DNA of 64,000 nt from CAZRXG01 sp964603985 (GCA_964603985.1 CAZRXG010000010.1:53697-117696), one strand, 5' to 3'. Numbered from the stretch's first letter, positions 34,292-43,305 are shown. Notes: generated by a model from the sequence alone, not told the origin. Translations and numbers: made by a program.

Positions 34292-36964
34292 ATGGCTGTG
34301 TCATCATACCAACCTTACTACGAAGCTTCCCATGCGCTGGTCGTCGGCATCGACGCCTACGAAAAGCTTCAACCGCTGGAGACGGCGGTTTACGACGCCG
34401 AGGCGGTCGCCGGGGCACTGAGAGACGATCTGGGCTTCGAGGTCACGCTGCTGCGCAATGCCGAGGCCACCCGTAACGCGATCTTCGGCCACATCGAAAT
34501 GCAGTTCTCGCAAACCGGCCCTGACGACCGCGTGCTGGTCTATTTTGCCGGTCACGGCATCACGCGCCGCGCGGCCTCCGGCCATAAAGTCGGCTACCTG
34601 ATCCCCTGCGGCGTCGACCGGCGCGAGTACCACCTCGCCGCCAAGATGGACGACCTGATCGAGCACAGCGACTTCATCCCGGCCAAGCACATCATCTTCA
34701 TCCTGGATGCCTGCTTCAGCGGCCTGGCTCTGACGCGCAGCGATCCCCCTGTCGGCGGTCGACTGCTCGCAGACCTGATGACGCGCCGCGCGGTGCAGGC
34801 CATCGCCGCCGGGCAGCAGGATCAATTGGTCGCCGAGCGCTGGGGACCGGGCGGCCACTCGATCTTCACCGGCCTGCTTCTCGACCGGCTGACAAAACGC
34901 GGCGGCCTCCTGACCGGTAACGAGCTTGGCCTCTACCTCCAGCGCCGGGTGGGGATACACACCCACGCCAATCAGACGCCGCACTACGGCCACCTGCTGG
35001 GCAGCCAGGGCGGCGATTTCGTCTTCTGGGCGGAGGAAAGCGTCATCCGGTTGCCCCCGGAGATCCGTGACGCCGTCGAGAGTCCCCTGCCCGGCGTGCG
35101 CGCGGGCGTCGTGTCGGATCTGCGCTTCCTGCTGGAGAGCGGCAGCACCGAGATGGCCCAGCTTGCCCACAAAGCCTTACGCCGCCTCACCAGAGATGAC
35201 AGCCACCGCGTCTCGCAGGCGGCACGCGAGGCGCTGGGCATGGATCGCCCGCCCGCCGTAGCGCCGCCCAAACCACCCGCCGAGGCACGCGAGGCACGGG
35301 TCGAAGCGCCCGCCGAAGCTCCGGCTCGTCCCCCGCAGGTCGCGCGGCCCCCGGTCGAGGATACGCCGGTCGTCGAGCAGTCGCCCGTCGAGGTGCGACC
35401 GCCGTCCCCGCCGCCCCGGGCGCGTGTGAGGCGGCGTCCACCCGGCCCGTCGCTGCGCTCACTGCTGAAAAGCCTGCAGCCGGCCTGGATCGGGATCATC
35501 GGCGCGCTCGCGTTGGCCGTGGTACTCGTCGGTGCGCTGCTGATCGCCAAGGCCATCCGCGAGAACGAACCCGCACCCACGCCCCAGGTTACGGAGCCGG
35601 GCGAGGCCCTGGCAGCCCGGCCAACCGACACCCCTACCGCCGAGACGATCACGCCCAGCGGGGACGTGACCGGTACCATCGGCGCCCTGCTCACCCAGGC
35701 TGTCGATGACCTGACCGCCGCTGCAGGGGCCGTCGTTGGGCCGACCAACGGGCCGACCACGACGCCGGATATGACCCGGCCCGCCGCCACGTCCACGCCG
35801 ACGAAGCCTCCTCCGACATCCGTGAGCAGCCCTACGGTTCCTGCGCCGTTTAGCGGCGACGGCGTCCTGCTGGACGTTCCCTACCGCTCCTCAAAGGACC
35901 CTGCAACGGCGGGCTATTCGGCCAACGATGTTGGGATCACGTGTGTGGCGATGCTGCTGGCAGCAGATGGGCAGAACGTGACGACCGACCAGATCTACCA
36001 GGATGTCGGGATCACGACAAAGGCGGCGCTCTCCGTCACAACCGTCAAAGGCGCGGGCAATTATTACGGCCTGGGGTTGGAGCGTTACGACCGCTCAAGT
36101 GGGGCGTCGATGGATACGCTCAAGGAGTGGACCCGGGACGGGTACCCCGCCATCGTGCTGATCGACTACAACGTGATCATGGAGGCCGGGTATCACGAGT
36201 CGGCCATCAACGGCGGCAGCTTTGTGCTGGTCGTGGGGTACGATGACGATTACGTCTACGTCCACGACCCGTACTGGGAGGGCACCGGCGGCTCGTATCT
36301 CTCCTGGCGCACCACCGTCTTTGAAGAGGCGTGGTATCAGAGCGGGACGCAGTACCAGAACATCGCGCTGGTCTCGCTTGGCGAGTCCGAGGCTGTACAG
36401 GGGCCGCCTCCCACGACCCAGGCCGGGTACACCGCCGACGGCTTCGACTCGCCGGTAGGGACCGTGACCGAGCGCCGGAGCGCAGAGGTGTGGCCCGGCG
36501 ACTGGTACGATGCAACTGGCTTTGCCACCTACTATTCAAGCCCGACGCCGACCTACCACACCGGCGCCGACCTGAACCTGCCCAAAGACGCCGACCGCTT
36601 ACAGCCGGTCTACGCGGCGGCCAGCGGTGAAGTGGTGTTCTCCGGGAGGGGCAGCGGTGCCTGGGGCTGGCTCATCATCATCCGCCACGACCCGCTGCTC
36701 TCGACCGGTGAGGTGGTCTGGACACGCTACGCGCACGTCGCCGACGCGCTGGTCGAGACCGGCGAGCGCGTCGGGCGCGGCCAGCAGATCGCCAGCATCG
36801 GCAACGCCGACGGCATGATGGCCTATTTCCTGGGCTTTGACATCGCCCAGACGGACGTCCTCGAAGAGAATCCGGGGTACTGGCCTGGCGACGACCTGTC
36901 CGCAGTGCTTCAGCACTTTGTCGACCCTCGCCAGTTCATCGAGGAGCACCGCCCGGCGGGGTGA
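34292..36964 (+). CDS. Transmembrane caspase-domain protein with degenerate C39-like and M23-like ectodomains
   Basis: The 890-residue protein begins with a caspase/metacaspase (C14) domain, residues 10-245, with an intact His88 (FAGHG) and Cys141 (LDACFSG) dyad. Residues 260-315 look HEAT-like, and a Pro/Arg-rich linker and one transmembrane helix (398-420) follow. The outside part has a Thr/Pro linker, a papain-like C39_2-type domain (525-695) and an M23/LytM-type domain (735-885). In the C39 part the usual NDCG is NDVG (Val547) and the usual His is Ser643. In the M23 part HxxxD (756, 760) remains, but the HLH ligand motif is FLG (846-848). The caspase is probably active inside and the ectodomains probably bind only. 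The start has ggtggggg upstream. Confidence 0.87.
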   Translation: MAVSSYQPYYEASHALVVGIDAYEKLQPLETAVYDAEAVAGALRDDLGFEVTLLRNAEATRNAIFGHIEMQFSQTGPDDRVLVYFAGHGITRRAASGHKVGYLIPCGVDRREYHLAAKMDDLIEHSDFIPAKHIIFILDACFSGLALTRSDPPVGGRLLADLMTRRAVQAIAAGQQDQLVAERWGPGGHSIFTGLLLDRLTKRGGLLTGNELGLYLQRRVGIHTHANQTPHYGHLLGSQGGDFVFWAEESVIRLPPEIRDAVESPLPGVRAGVVSDLRFLLESGSTEMAQLAHKALRRLTRDDSHRVSQAAREALGMDRPPAVAPPKPPAEAREARVEAPAEAPARPPQVARPPVEDTPVVEQSPVEVRPPSPPPRARVRRRPPGPSLRSLLKSLQPAWIGIIGALALAVVLVGALLIAKAIRENEPAPTPQVTEPGEALAARPTDTPTAETITPSGDVTGTIGALLTQAVDDLTAAAGAVVGPTNGPTTTPDMTRPAATSTPTKPPPTSVSSPTVPAPFSGDGVLLDVPYRSSKDPATAGYSANDVGITCVAMLLAADGQNVTTDQIYQDVGITTKAALSVTTVKGAGNYYGLGLERYDRSSGASMDTLKEWTRDGYPAIVLIDYNVIMEAGYHESAINGGSFVLVVGYDDDYVYVHDPYWEGTGGSYLSWRTTVFEEAWYQSGTQYQNIALVSLGESEAVQGPPPTTQAGYTADGFDSPVGTVTERRSAEVWPGDWYDATGFATYYSSPTPTYHTGADLNLPKDADRLQPVYAAASGEVVFSGRGSGAWGWLIIIRHDPLLSTGEVVWTRYAHVADALVETGERVGRGQQIASIGNADGMMAYFLGFDIAQTDVLEENPGYWPGDDLSAVLQHFVDPRQFIEEHRPAG

Positions 36965-37125
36965 TCCGGGTGCGTGGCCTGCCTGTGCCCTGATCCGTAC
37001 ACAAGGAGACCGCAACGAGAGCGCAGAGTCGGCCCGGAATTGGCCCAAAACTGACTGTAGGTTGCGGTCTGCTGACCATGAATGTAGGTTGAAGCACAGA
37101 GAAACACCCTGTGCTGCGGTGCCTG
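36965..37125. other. Convergent spacer with long inverted repeat
   Basis: AGACCGCAAC (37007-37016) and GTTGCGGTCT (37061-37070) form a perfect 10-bp inverted repeat around 44 nt. Closer to the minus-strand gene, AGCACAG/CTGTGCT (37093-37115) forms a hairpin 11 nt beyond its stop codon and may terminate it. No gene is seen. Confidence 0.5.
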
Positions 37126-37473
37126 CTATTGCAGGGTCTTGTGGATCTCCTCAAGCGCGGCTTTCGCCTGCGGCGCGAGCTTCAAGAAGTCGGCTAGCGT
37201 CTTGCAGCCGTAATCGTCGCAGTGGGCGCAGTTCTCCACCCCACGCCCGACCGCGCAGCGCCGCACTGCGCACTCGTCGCAATGGGCGATCTTCCGCCCA
37301 TCGCCCAGGCATCCGTCGCAGATGCAGCCCTCGGCGGGGATGGCGACCCCGAACTCCTTGCTCCACTTCTCGGCGACCTGTTTGAGCGCCTGCATGTCGT
37401 GGTTCTGGGTGGCGACGTACGCCTCGCACGCCGCACAATCAAGCCCGCAGTAGGCGATCATCTTCCCGACCAT
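37126..37473 (-). CDS. DUF3795-family cysteine-rich protein
   Basis: This 115-residue protein opens with MVGKMIAYCGLDCAACEAYV and contains many cysteines in CxxC-like pairs (CICDGCLGDG, AHCDECAVRRCAV, NCAHCDDYGCKTL), the pattern of the DUF3795 family, which probably binds metal or an Fe-S cluster. No biochemical role is established. The start ATG (37471-37473) is preceded by aaggag at 7 nt. It is convergent with the caspase-domain gene. Confidence 0.85.
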   Translation of the reverse strand: MVGKMIAYCGLDCAACEAYVATQNHDMQALKQVAEKWSKEFGVAIPAEGCICDGCLGDGRKIAHCDECAVRRCAVGRGVENCAHCDDYGCKTLADFLKLAPQAKAALEEIHKTLQ

Positions 37474-37729
37474 GTATCTTCTCCTTGTTTCACTGCTGAG
37501 TACCGGCAACCTGCCGGACAATTTCGGCGGCATGGAGGTTCGCTCCGCCACCGCCTCGACCGTCATTCCCCTCCAGCACCTTCGTTTGAGATGTGCGGGG
37601 CACACACTGCTCCTTTCCCCGGCTGACCCCGGAAGTAGTATATTTGTTCTAATGGGGCCAATTATAAAACATCTGTTCCAGAACGTCAAGCAACTTTGCT
37701 GCCCGATCCGGGTTACGAGATTCAGGTGT

Positions 37730-38025
37730 ATGCACCTTGAGTATTTACTGAGCCTTGCATATACTGCTGAACTGCTCCTCGTTCGTGTCGATTGCGACAC
37801 TGCCCTCACCCATCTCGGACGGCCTGGCCGTCCTCGATTCGCCCTCTCCCTGAGGGAGAGGGCAGACTGAGCGCGACCGCAGGTCGGGCGAAGGCGGGTG
37901 AGGGCCTGAGCGACAATGTGCCTAAAACCAACTTAACACAACCCTGCAATGCGGCTCGTCCGGCTTCTCTAGACGGGGGTGGGGGGCGAAACAATGACCG
38001 GATTAAATTGTCAATGTTCATTTAC
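37730..38025. repeat. Dispersed repeat, copy A (interrupted)
   Basis: The left part ATGCACCTTGAGTATT (37730-37745) and the right part (37958-38025, containing GGCTTCTCTAGA and GGGGGTGGGGGGC, then GGATT) both recur at 49539-49645 in the same order and orientation. The right parts are about 80% identical over 67 nt. Here the two parts are 212 nt apart instead of 24, and the extra sequence includes the palindromic element. Copy A therefore looks like the same element with an insertion. Confidence 0.7.
37802..37905. repeat. Palindromic intergenic element with closing stem
   Basis: The outer arms GCCCTCACCC (37802-37811) and GGGTGAGGGC (37896-37905) enclose GGACGGCC/GGCCGTCC (37817-37833), GCCCTCTCCC/GGGAGAGGGC with loop TGA (37841-37863), and CGACC/GGTCG with loop GCA (37874-37886). 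Just to the left, GTGTCG/CGACAC (37785-37800) adds another hairpin. The design matches the other two hairpin clusters in the window. Confidence 0.8.
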
Positions 38026-38122
38026 CTGAACCTGAGCGGGTCAACCAGATCGACAGAGCGTTTGGAGCGAGTGACCCTTCCGCAGCTCTGACCTGTTTTT
38101 CCAAACCTCGGCCATAGCTCGG

Positions 38123-38128
38123 TATAAT
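38123..38128 (+). promoter_or_regulatory. -10 box of the glycosidase gene (leaderless-type)
   Basis: A perfect TATAAT ends 6 nt before the ATG at 38135, so transcription would begin at or beside the start codon. No good -35 is seen 16-18 nt upstream (tccaaa region), and there is no Shine-Dalgarno. Confidence 0.55.
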
Positions 38129-38134
38129 GTATCC

Positions 38135-39841
38135 ATGATTCAAAAACGAACTCTGGGTCTGGGGCTGATCGTCGCCATGCTGGCACTCGGTATTCTGGGC
38201 TTTATGTCGCGCGATGCCCTCTACGCCTACGCGGTTGAACTGACCGGCGAGGAGGCGTTGAGCGGCCAGTTGCAGGGATTGTTGCAGTACCCCCTCAATC
38301 TGGCCCATCCACCGCTCAAAACCCAGCCCTTCGCCGCCATCGAGCACACCGGTGTCAACCCCTTCGGCGTCAACACCTTCCTCCACCACGAGGTCGAGGT
38401 CGCCAAGCGGGAGGAGCAGGTCAGGCTGATCGCTGCGGCGGGCTTTCACTGGCTGCGCCAGGAGTTCCCCTGGGAGGACATCGAGGTACACGGACGGGGC
38501 GACTTCCTCGACCGGCGCAACGACCCCGAGGGCATCGACGCCTGGGCCAAGTACGACAACATTGTCGGGCTGGCCGGGGACTACGACCTGGAGATCATCG
38601 CCCGCCTGAGCAACCCCCCAGCCTGGAGCCGCGCCGCCGGTGACGACCTGGGCACCTACGCCCCACCCGACGACCTCGACGACTTTGCCCGCTTCGCAGC
38701 GGCGGTCGCCGAGCGCTACCGGGGACGCATCCGCTACTACCAGGTCTGGAACGAGCCGAACATCTACCCCGAATGGGGCGAGCAGTCCGTCGACCCGGAG
38801 GCTTACACCGACCTGCTGTGCCGCGCCTACCGGGCGATCAAGGCAGTCGACCCGGGCGCGGCCGTCATCAGCGGGGCGCTGGCCCCCACCGCCGAGCTGT
38901 CCGGGCGCGACCTGAACGATTACATCTTCCTCCAGCGCATGTACGACGCCGGGGCCGGGGCGTGCTTCGACATCCTCTCGATGCAGGGCTACGGGCTGTG
39001 GTCCGGCCCCACCGACCGCCGCATGCGCCCGCTGGTCGTCAACTACGGGCGCAACGAATTCATCCGCGACATCATGGTGCGCAACGGCGACGCCCACAAG
39101 GCCATCTGGATCAGCGAGATGAACTGGAACGCCGCGCCAGAGGACGTTTACCCCGCCTATGGCCGGGTGACGCTCGACCAGCAGGCCCGCTGGGCTCCGC
39201 TGGCTTACCGGCGTGCCCTCAAAGAGTGGCCCTGGGTAGGCGTGATCAACGTGTGGTACTTCAAGCGCGCCTCCGACGACTGGCTGATCGAGCGCCGCCC
39301 GGAGGCGTACTTCCAGATGGTCGAGCCGGACTTCACCCCGCTGCCGGTCTACGAGAGCATGAAAGCCTACACCAATCAGCCGCCGGTCATGTACACCGGC
39401 CAGCACTGGGCGGACGACTGGACGGTGACCTACGGCCAGGGCTGGTCACCCTGGTTGCACAGCCACGACCGGGCGCGGGTGGCCTCGAAGAAGGCCGGGC
39501 CGATCACCTTCACCTTCGAGGGAACGTCTCTCCAGATCATCTTCGGCCCGCACGAGTCCCCCGGCCAGGGCATCGCCTACCGCGTGGACGGCGGCCCGCT
39601 GATCACGCTGGGCGGATGCTGCGTCAACGAGACGCTCTGGCGCGGGCGCGGTGGGCGGCACACCGTCGAGATCCGGCCCATCGGCGAGGTCGTGATCACG
39701 CACTACGTCGTGCGCGACGACCCCCGCCTAGCGCCGGGTGTGCTGGTGGCCGGGTCTTTGCTGCTGACCGGCGCGTGGTACGCCGCGCGCAGGCGGCATA
39801 TGCTTGAGGTGGCTTCAACCGATGAACAAGGTTCGACGTGA
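38135..39841 (+). CDS. Membrane-bound TIM-barrel glycoside hydrolase (clan GH-A)
   Basis: The 568-residue protein has an N-terminal signal/anchor helix and a TIM-barrel glycosidase domain. The predicted acid/base is Glu207 (QVWNEPN), the strand-4 Asn-Glu signature of clan GH-A. The predicted nucleophile is Glu328 (WISEMNW). Residues about 400-520 form a beta-rich module (FTFEGTSLQIIFGPHESPGQ), and a second membrane helix near 535-555 precedes a basic tail. It resembles GH39/GH5-like surface enzymes; the substrate is unknown. The glycosyltransferase gene downstream overlaps it by 20 nt, so the two probably share an operon. Confidence 0.85.
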   Translation: MIQKRTLGLGLIVAMLALGILGFMSRDALYAYAVELTGEEALSGQLQGLLQYPLNLAHPPLKTQPFAAIEHTGVNPFGVNTFLHHEVEVAKREEQVRLIAAAGFHWLRQEFPWEDIEVHGRGDFLDRRNDPEGIDAWAKYDNIVGLAGDYDLEIIARLSNPPAWSRAAGDDLGTYAPPDDLDDFARFAAAVAERYRGRIRYYQVWNEPNIYPEWGEQSVDPEAYTDLLCRAYRAIKAVDPGAAVISGALAPTAELSGRDLNDYIFLQRMYDAGAGACFDILSMQGYGLWSGPTDRRMRPLVVNYGRNEFIRDIMVRNGDAHKAIWISEMNWNAAPEDVYPAYGRVTLDQQARWAPLAYRRALKEWPWVGVINVWYFKRASDDWLIERRPEAYFQMVEPDFTPLPVYESMKAYTNQPPVMYTGQHWADDWTVTYGQGWSPWLHSHDRARVASKKAGPITFTFEGTSLQIIFGPHESPGQGIAYRVDGGPLITLGGCCVNETLWRGRGGRHTVEIRPIGEVVITHYVVRDDPRLAPGVLVAGSLLLTGAWYAARRRHMLEVASTDEQGST

Positions 39842-41780
39842 GCGCCCCGGAACGGCCCTGCTGTTCCTGCTGGTAGCGATTCTCATCCTCGCAGCCGGGC
39901 TGCGATTCTTCCGCCTGGACGCCCAATCCTTCTGGAACGACGAGGGCAACTCGGCCCGCATCGCGGAGCGCCCACTCACCGCCATCATTGCCGGGGCAGC
40001 AGGCGACATTCACCCACCGGGCTACTACATCCTGCTCGCCGGATGGCGGGCGCTGGTTGGCCGCAGCGAATTCGCGCTCCGGTCGCTGTCCGCGCTGGCC
40101 GGTGTGCTGACGGTGGCGCTGGTGTACGCGGTTGGCCTGCGCCTGTTCGAGCGCCGTGTTGGAGCGGTGGCCGCCCTGCTCGTGGCCGCCAACCCCTTCC
40201 AGGTGTACTACGGCCAGGAGGCGCGCATGTACGCCCTGCTGGCACTGTTCAGCGCCGCCTCAATCTGGTTCACGGCGGCGGTGCTGGCCCTGCCGGATGA
40301 GATGGCGACCTCCCGGCGGGGCGGCAGGCCCTTCAGGGGACGGCGCGCTGCGGCGATCCTGGTCGGCTATGTGCTGGTCAACGTGGCCGGGCTGTACACC
40401 CATTACAGCTTCCCCTTCATGGTCCTGGCCGAGACGCTCGTCTTCGTCGTGTGGCTGGCGAGGCGTAAAAAGCGGCTGCACGGGCTGGCTATGTGGATTG
40501 GCCTCCAGTTCGCGACTCTGATCCTGTTTGCGCCCTGGCTCCCTCACGCCATCCGGCAGGTGATGATCTGGCCGGACAGGGGCGTCACGGGTGGGCCTTC
40601 CCTGCCGATGGTGCTCGCCTACGGCAGCACCCTCCCGTACGACGTGGCCCGCACCGGTGTGGTTCCCTTGCTGTTGGGCGCAATCGTGGGGCTGCTCCCG
40701 CCTTTTGGCCCCCAGGGGCCTCGCCGCTCGCCGCGCTTCGCCGAGCGTGTCGGCCTCGTCGCGACCTGGCTCCTGGTGCCCGTCGGCCTGCTGATCGCCG
40801 TCGACGCGGTGAGCGGGCCGGTCCTCAAGTTCCTGCTTCCCGCCAACCTGGCCCTGATGCTCCTGGTGGCACGCGGCGCGGTGATGGGCTTCGACCTGGG
40901 CAGGCCGGTGCCCGGCGCCGGGCCGGGGGACGACCTGCTGGCCCGCATCGCGGCCATGATCCTGATGGCCGTCGGCCTGTTCCCTCTGCTGGTGGGGCTG
41001 TACGGCCTCTACTTCGATCCCGCCTATGCGCGCGACAACTACCGCGCCATCGCCGAGTACATCAGAAGCGAGAGCGGATCGCAGGCGGCGGTGGTGCTGG
41101 TCGCACCCAACCAATGGGAGGTGTTCACCTACTACTACCCCGACGGCCCGAACATCGCCCCGCTGCCCGATTCACACACCGAAGAGACGCTTGCCCGCCT
41201 GCTGGACGAGCACCGGCGCATCTACGCGCTCTACTGGGGCGCAGCCGAGCAGGATCCGCAGGGGATCGTCCGGGGGACGCTGGAAACCAACGCCTTCAAG
41301 GTTATGTCGGGGTGGTACGGCGGGGTGCAGTTCGTGACCTACGCCGTCCCCGGCGAGCCGACCATCGAAGTGGCCCCACCGGGCGAGGTGCTGTTTGGCC
41401 GGGTCATCACGCTGGAGCGATTCGCCCTCAGCGCCGATACGCTCTCGCCGGGGGAGGCGCTGGGCGTGACGCTGTTCTGGCGGGCCGATACCTCGCTCGA
41501 CGTGCGCTACAAGGTGTTCGTGCACCTCTACGCGCCCGACGGCTCACTCGTCACCCAGCACGACTCGGAGCCGGGCGGCGACCTCGCGCCGACCGATAGC
41601 TGGCAGCCCGGCCAGGTCATCGCCGACAATCACGGTCTGCTGCTGCCGCGCCGGGCGGCGCCGGGTGTCTACCGGCTCGTGGCGGGGCTGTACACCTTCG
41701 AGGGCGAGCGCCTGACGGTCACCCAGGACAGTCAGCCCCTCGGTGACAGCCTGCTCCTGTGCGAGATCGTCGTCGAGTAG
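39822..41780 (+). CDS. GT-C membrane glycosyltransferase with C-terminal beta-sandwich domain
   Basis: The 652-residue polytopic protein resembles ArnT/GT39/GT83-type enzymes that use polyprenyl-phosphate sugars. The first loop has SFWNDEGNSARIAERPLT with the catalytic-type acidic pair, and AAGDIHPPGYYILLAGW follows. About eleven helices run to residue 400. The last 120 residues (LGVTLFWRADTSLDVRYKVF to the end) form a soluble beta-sandwich related to that of the GT at 15279. The ATG at 39822 lies inside the upstream glycosidase frame; a TTG 18 nt earlier is possible. Confidence 0.87.
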   Translation: MNKVRRERPGTALLFLLVAILILAAGLRFFRLDAQSFWNDEGNSARIAERPLTAIIAGAAGDIHPPGYYILLAGWRALVGRSEFALRSLSALAGVLTVALVYAVGLRLFERRVGAVAALLVAANPFQVYYGQEARMYALLALFSAASIWFTAAVLALPDEMATSRRGGRPFRGRRAAAILVGYVLVNVAGLYTHYSFPFMVLAETLVFVVWLARRKKRLHGLAMWIGLQFATLILFAPWLPHAIRQVMIWPDRGVTGGPSLPMVLAYGSTLPYDVARTGVVPLLLGAIVGLLPPFGPQGPRRSPRFAERVGLVATWLLVPVGLLIAVDAVSGPVLKFLLPANLALMLLVARGAVMGFDLGRPVPGAGPGDDLLARIAAMILMAVGLFPLLVGLYGLYFDPAYARDNYRAIAEYIRSESGSQAAVVLVAPNQWEVFTYYYPDGPNIAPLPDSHTEETLARLLDEHRRIYALYWGAAEQDPQGIVRGTLETNAFKVMSGWYGGVQFVTYAVPGEPTIEVAPPGEVLFGRVITLERFALSADTLSPGEALGVTLFWRADTSLDVRYKVFVHLYAPDGSLVTQHDSEPGGDLAPTDSWQPGQVIADNHGLLLPRRAAPGVYRLVAGLYTFEGERLTVTQDSQPLGDSLLLCEIVVE

Positions 41781-41787
41781 GATCGGC

Positions 41788-43305
41788 CTACGGGTTGGGA
41801 ATCACGCCGTTCTCATCGAGGTAAGCCGCGATCAGCTCCGCCCGCACGCGGTTCCCCTCGACGGTCATGTGCAGACCATCGTCCCAGTATTCCTTGTCCA
41901 GCGGCATGTCCGCTGCGAAGTCGTAGAAGCGAGCATCCATTTCCCCGGCCAGCCTTTCGACGATCAGGTTGTGCTCTTTAAAAGCGTCCTGGTAGTAACC
42001 CCGTGATGTGTAGTCAATCGTCGTAGACCGGTACGCCCAGGTGAGCAGCAGTACCTCTGCCCCGTTGGCGTGTGCAATGGCGATCATGTTGCGGATGTTG
42101 CGCTCATAGTAGACCGGCGGGTTGGCTTCCAGAGCTTTCCTCGGCGAGATTCCCAGGCAGTCCTTGTCGGCGCGTGCCCCTGTACACGGCTGGCTGAAGG
42201 CGTCGTTCAACTCCGCGTTTGCGCGTTTCTGGAGCCAGCCAAAGTTGATGCCCACAAAGCGCCACAGCACACTGGGAAGGGTCTTCCGGGGTGTTGCTTC
42301 TTCCACTACCTTGGCGTCCCACAGCTTGCGACGGCCTGAGTTGTCGCCTTTGTATGCGTCCGGCAGCACGAGACGGGCGTGCACGTCGTTGGCGTTCTGG
42401 TACACGATCACCAGGTCCGGCTCCAGGTCCAGCACACGGAACTCCAGGCTGATCAGCGTCTCCCACGAGTTGTGCCCACCAACCCCACCGTTGATCACCT
42501 CGACGTTGGTGTAGCCGTATTCTTCGTGCAGGACCTGTTCTAGCTGCGCGGGATACGCCTCTTCCCAGCGCTTCACGCTCGTCCCAAAGGTGGACGACCC
42601 GCCCACTGCCACAATGCGGTATACCCCGTCCGGCTTCGGGATGGCGATCTCCTCACCGCGAAAGCCCAACGAGTTGATCCGGTCCTCACCATCCGCCGTG
42701 GCCCACTCAGGATTGGGGATGTATCCCTCGTAATGGTGTTGGCGGAAGCGCGGAGTGATCCTGACTTCTTGAAGGGCCGGGTCATACAGCAAGCGTTTTT
42801 TCTCATTCGCGATGTTGTGTACCCAGTAGCGCATCCCAACTTCGCTCAGCACGAGACCCAGACTCACGCTGACGATCACCATCCAGAACTCCGGCTTGCG
42901 GATCAACGCGCGGACGATGTCGCCGACGACCAGGATCATCGCCAGCGTGAGCGCCCCGGCAAAGACGCCGAAGGCGCTGTTCCACAAGGCCCCATCCGGC
43001 GACAGCAAGTAGCTGGGGAAGTAAACCAGCGCCATGCCGGGCAGCCAGGCAGCCACAATGGCGGCCTTCACCCGGAAGCTGCCTTCCACAACGAGCCGCT
43101 TCAGCTTCGGGCCGGGGGCCAGCACGGCTGCCACCACCGCCCCAGCCACAAAGGGCATCATGAGCAGCAGGTAGGAGACGGGATACCGGCCCAGGAAGGT
43201 CGCGTCGGCGTTCCTGTACGATGCTGCCTTATACAGCAGCCAGCCAAATCCAACCAGCAGGGCTGCCCGTGCGCCCCAGACTCGTATGTGTTCGCTCCGC
43301 TTCAT
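41788..43305 (-). CDS. Membrane SGNH-hydrolase-type protein, tandem paralogue 2
   Basis: The 505-residue protein has four or five N-terminal helices (residues 10-165) followed by an SGNH-like extracytoplasmic domain. Block I reads AVGGSSTFGTS (GGSS instead of GDS), then NGGVGGHNSWET, VIVYQNANDVHARL, and the C-terminal DDGLHMTVEGN with the catalytic Asp/His. It is a probable glycan or lipid O-acylesterase/acyltransferase. It is paralogous to the gene 37 nt upstream, with long near-identical segments, and lies convergent with the GT gene (stops 7 nt apart). Confidence 0.85.
   Translation of the reverse strand: MKRSEHIRVWGARAALLVGFGWLLYKAASYRNADATFLGRYPVSYLLLMMPFVAGAVVAAVLAPGPKLKRLVVEGSFRVKAAIVAAWLPGMALVYFPSYLLSPDGALWNSAFGVFAGALTLAMILVVGDIVRALIRKPEFWMVIVSVSLGLVLSEVGMRYWVHNIANEKKRLLYDPALQEVRITPRFRQHHYEGYIPNPEWATADGEDRINSLGFRGEEIAIPKPDGVYRIVAVGGSSTFGTSVKRWEEAYPAQLEQVLHEEYGYTNVEVINGGVGGHNSWETLISLEFRVLDLEPDLVIVYQNANDVHARLVLPDAYKGDNSGRRKLWDAKVVEEATPRKTLPSVLWRFVGINFGWLQKRANAELNDAFSQPCTGARADKDCLGISPRKALEANPPVYYERNIRNMIAIAHANGAEVLLLTWAYRSTTIDYTSRGYYQDAFKEHNLIVERLAGEMDARFYDFAADMPLDKEYWDDGLHMTVEGNRVRAELIAAYLDENGVIPNP

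Larger units (their letters stand above)
37474..38134. other. Intergenic region with dispersed repeat copy and palindromic element
   Basis: No coding region is supported in these 661 nt. They contain copy A of a dispersed repeat (37730-38025), a palindromic element nested inside it (37802-37905), and the -10 box of the glycosidase gene (38123-38128). The 37474-37729 part shows nothing recognisable. Composition is more AT-rich than the surrounding genes. Confidence 0.6.

Noticed and set aside
37792..38091. 99-codon plus-strand frame through the palindromic element and repeat copy A
   Set aside because: Its sequence is wholly explained by the repeats; no start signal and no family.
38018..39406. 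462-codon minus-strand frame opposite the glycosidase gene
   Set aside because: The plus strand encodes a complete GH-A enzyme with both catalytic Glu; the antisense frame has shadow composition.
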